Source: Clostridiales bacterium
GTDB taxonomy: Bacteria > Bacillota > Clostridia > Lachnospirales > Lachnospiraceae
Reading direction: 5' to 3'
NCBI GenBank assembly: GCA_018374355.1
Contig: JAHAFI010000011.1
Span: forward strand, 16,530 to 80,529
Length of the DNA: 64,000 nucleotides
In this document: positions 59,809-64,000 of the stretch, piece after piece
How the letters are laid out: the number at the start of each line of letters is the position of its first letter
Numbering within the stretch: position 1 is the stretch's first letter
Notes under the pieces: generated by a model
Seen by the model: the letters and a program-made list of their open reading frames with translations, nothing else
Database searches by the model: none
Told to the model about the DNA's origin: nothing
Translations under genes and position numbers: made by a program

Positions 59809-59848
59809 GAACAAGGAGCACACAATAAAAACTGGAGGAACGGACAAG

Positions 59849-60604
59849 ATGAGACTGATATCGTGGAATGTAAACGGATTGCGGGCGTGTGTTGGCAAAG
59901 GTTTTTTAGATTTTTTTAAAGAGATAGATGCGGATATTTTCTGTATTCAGGAAAGTAAACTTCAGGAAGGCCAGATCGATCTGGAACTGGAGGGGTACCA
60001 TCAGTATTGGAATTATGCAGTGAAAAAAGGGTATTCGGGAACAGCGGTATTTTCCAAAGAGGAGCCGCTGACAGTCAGCTATGGAATCGGAGCCGAGGAG
60101 CACGATCAGGAGGGACGGGTGATTACCTTAGAGTACCCGGAATTTTATCTGGTCACGGTGTATACGCCGAATTCACAAAATGAGCTGGCCAGACTTCCCT
60201 ACAGAATGCAGTGGGAGGACGCTTTTTTAGCTTATCTCAAAAAACTGGAGGAGAAAAAGCCGGTGGTTTTCTGCGGAGACCTGAATGTGGCTCACAAAGA
60301 GATTGACCTGAAAAATCCTAAAACCAATCGGAAAAATGCAGGCTTTACCGATGAGGAGAGAGAAAAATTCACCTGTCTTTTAGAGGCGGGATTTATTGAT
60401 ACCTTCCGTTATTTTTATCCTGACCGGGAACAGGTGTATTCTTGGTGGTCCTACCGCTTTAAGGCCCGGGAGAAAAATGCAGGATGGCGTATCGATTATT
60501 TCTGTGTTTCTAAAGAATTGGAAGAAAAGCTTCAGGATGCGAAAATCCATGCAGAGATTCTGGGATCGGATCATTGTCCCATTGAATTGGACATAAACTT
60601 GTAG
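59849..60604 (+). CDS. exoA: Exodeoxyribonuclease III / AP endonuclease
   Basis: The 251-residue exonuclease-endonuclease-phosphatase enzyme has WNVNGLRA, the metal-binding Glu in CIQESK, FCGDLNVAH, and the C-terminal GWRIDYF and GSDHCPIEL motifs. It repairs abasic sites. GGAGG ten nt upstream sets the start. It is followed after 11 bp by the GlgX paralog and seems to share its transcript. Confidence 0.94.
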   Translation: MRLISWNVNGLRACVGKGFLDFFKEIDADIFCIQESKLQEGQIDLELEGYHQYWNYAVKKGYSGTAVFSKEEPLTVSYGIGAEEHDQEGRVITLEYPEFYLVTVYTPNSQNELARLPYRMQWEDAFLAYLKKLEEKKPVVFCGDLNVAHKEIDLKNPKTNRKNAGFTDEEREKFTCLLEAGFIDTFRYFYPDREQVYSWWSYRFKAREKNAGWRIDYFCVSKELEEKLQDAKIHAEILGSDHCPIELDINL

Positions 60605-60615
60605 GAGGACTAAAA

Positions 60616-62481
60616 ATGAGGACAGAGAGAAAGCCATGGGGAATCCGGCAGGGAGACCCCACAAAACCGGGAACAGCCAGAACTGCAGACGGATATAATT
60701 TTGCCCTGCATACGACAAGTGATGAGCCGGTAGAACTGATTTTTTACAGAAAAGGAAGCGGGGAACCGGAGCAGAAGATCGTGATACCCGACGAATACCG
60801 CACAGGAAATATGATTTCCTTGGTGATCATGAAACAGAGACTTTCCCTCTACGAATATGTGTACCGACAGGGAGGAAAAACATTTCCGGACCCCAATGGC
60901 AGGGTTGTGTGCCAAAAGGGCATTTTTGGAGAAAAAAATCAGGAAAAACAGCAGGAGATCAGAAGCAGCGTTTTAAATGAAGCGCCGATCATGCCCTGTT
61001 CACCGTATATTCCTTATGAGGATATGGTGGTATACAAGGTGCATGTGAGAGGATATACCATGCAGAAAAATTCCAAGGTTCGGAAAAAAGGGACTTTTCA
61101 GGGATTGCAGGAAAAGATTTCCTATTGGAAGGAGCTGGGAATTACCTCTGTGGAGCTGATGCCCGCCTATGATTTTCTGGAATATCCTGAGAAAAAGGAG
61201 AAACCATCCAAATATCAGCCGCCGGAGACTTCTCCGGGGCGCCTGAATTACTGGGGGTATACAAAGGGGAATTATTTTGCGCCGAAGCCCTCCTATTGTC
61301 AGGGGAAACAGGCGGAGCAGGAGGTAAAGGCCTTCATTTCCGCTCTTCACAAAGAAGGAATGGAGTGTCTGATGGACTTCTGTTTTCCGGCGGAGATCGG
61401 GCCGGAGCTGGTTGTGGAGGCGCTCCGTTTCTGGAGAATGGAGTACGGGGTGGACGGCTTTATGCTGTACGGAGACGGTGTGTGGATGGAGCTGATCGCC
61501 AGAGACGAAGTCCTTGCAGATGCGAAGCTGATCTGTCCCGGCTGTGATATGGATCGGCTGTACCGTTTTCAGGAAAAGAAAACCCGGCGTTTAGGGGAGG
61601 CCAATGAAGGCTTTCAGAATGCTGCCCGCCGTTTCCTGAAAGGGGACGAGGATCAGATTAACGGATTCTTATATCACAATAAGAGAAATCCCGCATCCCA
61701 CGGGGTGCTTCATTATATGGCAAACCATGACGGATTTACACTGGCAGATCTGGTATCCTATGACAGCCGTCATAACGAGGAAAACGGCGAGGAAAACCGG
61801 GACGGCAGTAAAAATAATTATAGCTGGAACTGCGGGACGGAAGGCCCCACCAGAAAGATTTCCATTCAGGAGCTTCGGAAAAGACAGATGCGAAACGCCA
61901 TGATGATGCTCATGCTCAGTCAGGGAACCCCTTTGATTTACGGAGGGGATGAACTGGGGAACAGCCAGAACGGTAATAACAATGCCTACTGTCAGGATAA
62001 TGAGACCGGATGGGTGGACTGGAGCCAGAGCAGGAAATTTGCCGGATTTACCGGATTTGTCCGTAATCTGATACAGTTTCGCAGTGAGCATCCGATTTTA
62101 CATATGCCCTACGAACTCTGTGCGACGGATTACAAATCTCTTGGCTGGCCGGAGCTTTCCTACCATTCAGAGAGAGCATGGTTTTCCAATACGGAGAGCA
62201 GCAGCAGGCATACAGGCATCCTGTACTGCGGGAAATATGCGGAAAAAGAGGACGGGACTGCCGATGATTTTATCTACGTGATTTACAATATGCACTGGAA
62301 CCAGCGCAAATTTGCTCTTCCGGATCTGCCGGAGGGCATGAGCTGGTACGCGGCTGTGGATTCCGGCAGGAAGCCGGAGGAAGCCGTGTGCCCGGCCGGA
62401 CAGGAAAAGAAGATTTCCGAGAAAAAATCTCTCACCGTGGATGAGAGGACGATATTGGTATTAATAGGAAAGCAGGGATGA
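60616..62481 (+). CDS. GlgX-like GH13 protein lacking catalytic residues (putative pseudoenzyme)
   Basis: The 621-residue paralog of the GlgX at 5.9 kb has the CBM48-like N terminus and GH13 barrel, but three of four conserved regions are broken. DVVFNH became DFCFPA (254-259). The nucleophile motif DGFRFD became DGFMLY (Tyr285 for Asp). IAEAW became ICPGC (Pro308 for the acid/base Glu). Only NHDGF (His371, Asp372) remains. About 60 residues between regions I and II are deleted. The frame is intact and AGGAGG precedes it, so it is a maintained protein. A glucan-binding or regulatory role is possible. Confidence 0.87.
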   Translation: MRTERKPWGIRQGDPTKPGTARTADGYNFALHTTSDEPVELIFYRKGSGEPEQKIVIPDEYRTGNMISLVIMKQRLSLYEYVYRQGGKTFPDPNGRVVCQKGIFGEKNQEKQQEIRSSVLNEAPIMPCSPYIPYEDMVVYKVHVRGYTMQKNSKVRKKGTFQGLQEKISYWKELGITSVELMPAYDFLEYPEKKEKPSKYQPPETSPGRLNYWGYTKGNYFAPKPSYCQGKQAEQEVKAFISALHKEGMECLMDFCFPAEIGPELVVEALRFWRMEYGVDGFMLYGDGVWMELIARDEVLADAKLICPGCDMDRLYRFQEKKTRRLGEANEGFQNAARRFLKGDEDQINGFLYHNKRNPASHGVLHYMANHDGFTLADLVSYDSRHNEENGEENRDGSKNNYSWNCGTEGPTRKISIQELRKRQMRNAMMMLMLSQGTPLIYGGDELGNSQNGNNNAYCQDNETGWVDWSQSRKFAGFTGFVRNLIQFRSEHPILHMPYELCATDYKSLGWPELSYHSERAWFSNTESSSRHTGILYCGKYAEKEDGTADDFIYVIYNMHWNQRKFALPDLPEGMSWYAAVDSGRKPEEAVCPAGQEKKISEKKSLTVDERTILVLIGKQG

Positions 62482-62482
62482 G

Positions 62483-63082
62483 ATGAACGCTTGGGGACAT
62501 TTTAAGACGATTACCTCCCATAAATTGCTGGTGATGCGGTACTGCTTTAAAATCGGCCTGTACCGTCAGGGACTGCTCCATGATTTATCCAAATATTCTT
62601 GGACGGAATTCCGGGTGGGCATCCGGTACTATCAGGGAACCAGAAGTCCCAACAATGCAGAACGGGAGGCCGTAGGAGGTTCCACTTCATGGATGCATCA
62701 CAAGGGAAGAAACCGGCATCATTTTGAATACTGGGTGGATTACGGAATCGGGACAGAACGGATACTTGCCGGAGTGCCCATGCCGAGAAAATACATTGCA
62801 GAAATGATTATGGACCGGATCAGCGCCTCCAGAGTCTATAATCCGGTCACCTACGATGACCGGGCGCCCCTTGAGTATTACGAGAAGGGAAAAGAGAAGC
62901 TGTGGTTTGTCCACGAGGACACCAAAATGCAGATGGAATATCTGCTGAAGATGCTTGCCGTGAAGGGAGAGAAAGAAACCCTTCGCTATATCCGAAAGGT
63001 TTATCTGAAAGGTAAAGGACGGTTTGGGGGAGAAGGAAGCACCTATCGGTCGAAGCCTTGGGTGTATCTGACAAAGAAATGA
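62483..63082 (+). CDS. DUF5662 family protein
   Basis: The 199-residue protein has a His/Asp-rich pattern: MRYCFKIGLYRQGLLHDLSKY (an HD-like pair near residue 33) and later MHHKGRNRHHFEYW (about 71-84). This suggests a metal-dependent hydrolase-like core, but DUF5662 has no known function. It begins one base after the glgX-paralog stop, so the two are co-translated. The C terminus is basic. Confidence 0.82.
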   Translation: MNAWGHFKTITSHKLLVMRYCFKIGLYRQGLLHDLSKYSWTEFRVGIRYYQGTRSPNNAEREAVGGSTSWMHHKGRNRHHFEYWVDYGIGTERILAGVPMPRKYIAEMIMDRISASRVYNPVTYDDRAPLEYYEKGKEKLWFVHEDTKMQMEYLLKMLAVKGEKETLRYIRKVYLKGKGRFGGEGSTYRSKPWVYLTKK

Positions 63083-63087
63083 ATACA

Positions 63088-63130
63088 GAGCTGCTGCAAC
63101 GAAATAACTTGCAGCAGCTCGTTTTGTTTC
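63088..63130 (+). terminator. Terminator of the exoA-glgX paralog-DUF5662 unit
   Basis: A perfect 12-bp stem GAGCTGCTGCAA/TTGCAGCAGCTC with a 9-nt loop is followed by GTTTTGTTT. Confidence 0.87.
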
Positions 63131-63139
63131 TGGTTTATA

Positions 63140-63168
63140 TTGACAAACCCATGTTATGGTACTATACT
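63140..63168 (+). promoter_or_regulatory. Promoter of fabH
   Basis: TTGACA (63140-63145), 17-bp spacer and TATACT (63163-63168). Confidence 0.88.
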
Positions 63169-63181
63169 TTGAAAAAGAAAT

Positions 63182-63198
63182 AGTTTGAATATCAAAAT
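63182..63198 (+). promoter_or_regulatory. FabT-like operator in the fabH leader
   Basis: AGTTTGAATATCAAAAT contains TTTGA-ATA-TCAAA, matching the FabT (MarR-family) box of lactic acid bacteria. It lies just past the predicted transcription start, where binding would repress the fatty-acid synthesis genes. Confidence 0.65.
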
Positions 63199-63217
63199 AA
63201 AAAGATGAGGGATTTAC

Positions 63218-64000
63218 ATGACAACCAGAATTATAGGAACAGGAAGCTGTCTTCCTGAAAGTAATATCAGTAATGAGCAGATGGCCCGGATGGTGGACAC
63301 CAGTGATGAATGGATTTCCACAAGAACGGGAATCCGAAACAGAAGAATCGTAAAAAATGAAACCGGAACGGGAATGGCTGTGGAAGCTGCAAGAAAAGCT
63401 CTGGAAAACGGAAAGACAGCTCCGGAGGAAATCGACCTGATCATCGTAGGGACTTGTACCAATGACATGCAGTTTCCCAGCACCGCCTGTATGGTGCAGA
63501 GGGAAATCGGTGCAGACCGGGCGGCAGCATTCGATATCAGCGCCGCCTGTTCCGGTTTTTTGTTTGCGCTGCATACGGCGCACGCTTATCTCACCAGCGG
63601 AATTTACAGAAAAGCCCTGATCATCGGGACGGAGGTATTGTCGAAGATGGTAGACTGGACAGACCGTTCTACCTGTGTTCTGTTTGGAGACGGAGCGGGA
63701 GCTGCTGTTGTGGAGGCCTCCGGGGAGGGAATCGAAGGATTTGTCCAGCACGCAGACGGCGCAAGAGGCGGGGTGCTTACCTGCGGTGGAAAAGAAATTG
63801 TGAATCCGCTGCAAAAGGCTGGGGAAAAAGGGGAAAAACCTTCCGGCTATATAGAAATGGACGGACAGGAGGTTTTCAAATTTGCAGTGACAAAGGTGCC
63901 CCAGTGCATTCAGGAAGTTCTGGAACAGACGGGAACGGCTAAGGAGGAGATCCGCTGGTACATTCTTCATCAGGCAAACAGCCGGATTATAAAATCAGTG
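63218..64000 (+). CDS. fabH: 3-oxoacyl-ACP synthase III (FabH), 3' end beyond window
   Basis: The frame is open from ATG 63218 to the window end (261 codons, roughly 80% of a normal FabH). The catalytic Cys111 lies in DISAACSGF; FGDGAGAAVV and ILHQANSRII (with the catalytic His) follow. FabH starts type II fatty acid synthesis by condensing acetyl-CoA (or a branched acyl-CoA) with malonyl-ACP. GAGGGAT precedes the ATG. A FabT-like operator and consensus promoter upstream mark it as the first gene of a fab operon. Confidence 0.93.
   Translation, partial: MTTRIIGTGSCLPESNISNEQMARMVDTSDEWISTRTGIRNRRIVKNETGTGMAVEAARKALENGKTAPEEIDLIIVGTCTNDMQFPSTACMVQREIGADRAAAFDISAACSGFLFALHTAHAYLTSGIYRKALIIGTEVLSKMVDWTDRSTCVLFGDGAGAAVVEASGEGIEGFVQHADGARGGVLTCGGKEIVNPLQKAGEKGEKPSGYIEMDGQEVFKFAVTKVPQCIQEVLEQTGTAKEEIRWYILHQANSRIIKSV

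Overview
The window reads as a chromosomal segment of an anaerobic, low-to-mid GC Firmicute, most likely a Lachnospiraceae (Blautia/Dorea-like). The evidence is the Firmicute order rimP-nusA-rnpM-ylxQ-infB-rbfA-nrnA-truB-ribF-(nlpC)-rpsO-pnp, strong AGGAGG ribosome binding sites throughout, an anaerobic NrdG activase, Rpn/PD-(D/E)XK 'transposase' genes, DUF3791/DUF3990 genes, and a clostridial-type PstS. The genus is an inference; no 16S rRNA gene is present.

Layout. 0-5 kb: a tRNA-Glu(CUC) and a fructose operon (fruK, fruA, an HPr with Ala in place of regulatory Ser46, fruR). 5-14 kb: a DUF4349 lipoprotein, a glycogen-debranching GlgX, a HAD phosphatase, a topoisomerase IV-like pair (parE, parC) and a MobA-like nucleotidyltransferase. 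14-18 kb: an Rpn nuclease, a MITE insertion and an ABC-2 exporter trio. 18-30 kb: the conserved translation/RNA operon from rimP to pnp. 30-37 kb: a large GH-A-type glycoside hydrolase, an OYE-family oxidoreductase with divergent HxlR regulator, and an ABC exporter preceded by a 19-codon leader peptide and mutually exclusive hairpins. 37-42 kb: an Rpn pseudogene, a membrane-bound XRE regulator, a three-gene DUF3791-DUF3990-DUF3791 cassette (putative ADP-ribosyltransferase toxin system) and an HD hydrolase. 41-46 kb: a two-component system followed by an FtsX/MacB-type ABC transporter. 47-51.4 kb: a macrodomain-ADP-ribosylglycohydrolase fusion, a tandem NUDIX protein, nrdG and dut. 51.5-56.4 kb: a GNAT enzyme and pstSCAB-phoU with a Pho-box-like upstream region. 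56.4-64 kb: a DUF1292 protein, ilvE, an Orn/Lys/Arg decarboxylase, exoA, a GlgX paralog lacking catalytic residues, a DUF5662 protein and the start of fabH behind a FabT-like operator.

Points of most interest: (1) the leader-peptide/alternative-hairpin control region in front of the ABC exporter at 35-37 kb; (2) a MITE family (three copies) with GTAA...TTAC ends and, in two copies, perfect 8-bp target duplications; (3) the macro-ARH fusion plus tandem NUDIX gene, suggesting ADP-ribose removal and breakdown, some 7 kb from a putative ADP-ribosyltransferase cassette; (4) the catalytically dead GlgX paralog; (5) HPr-Ala46 in the fructose operon; (6) the circularly permuted PstS. All functional statements rest on motif recognition by eye; no database search was possible.
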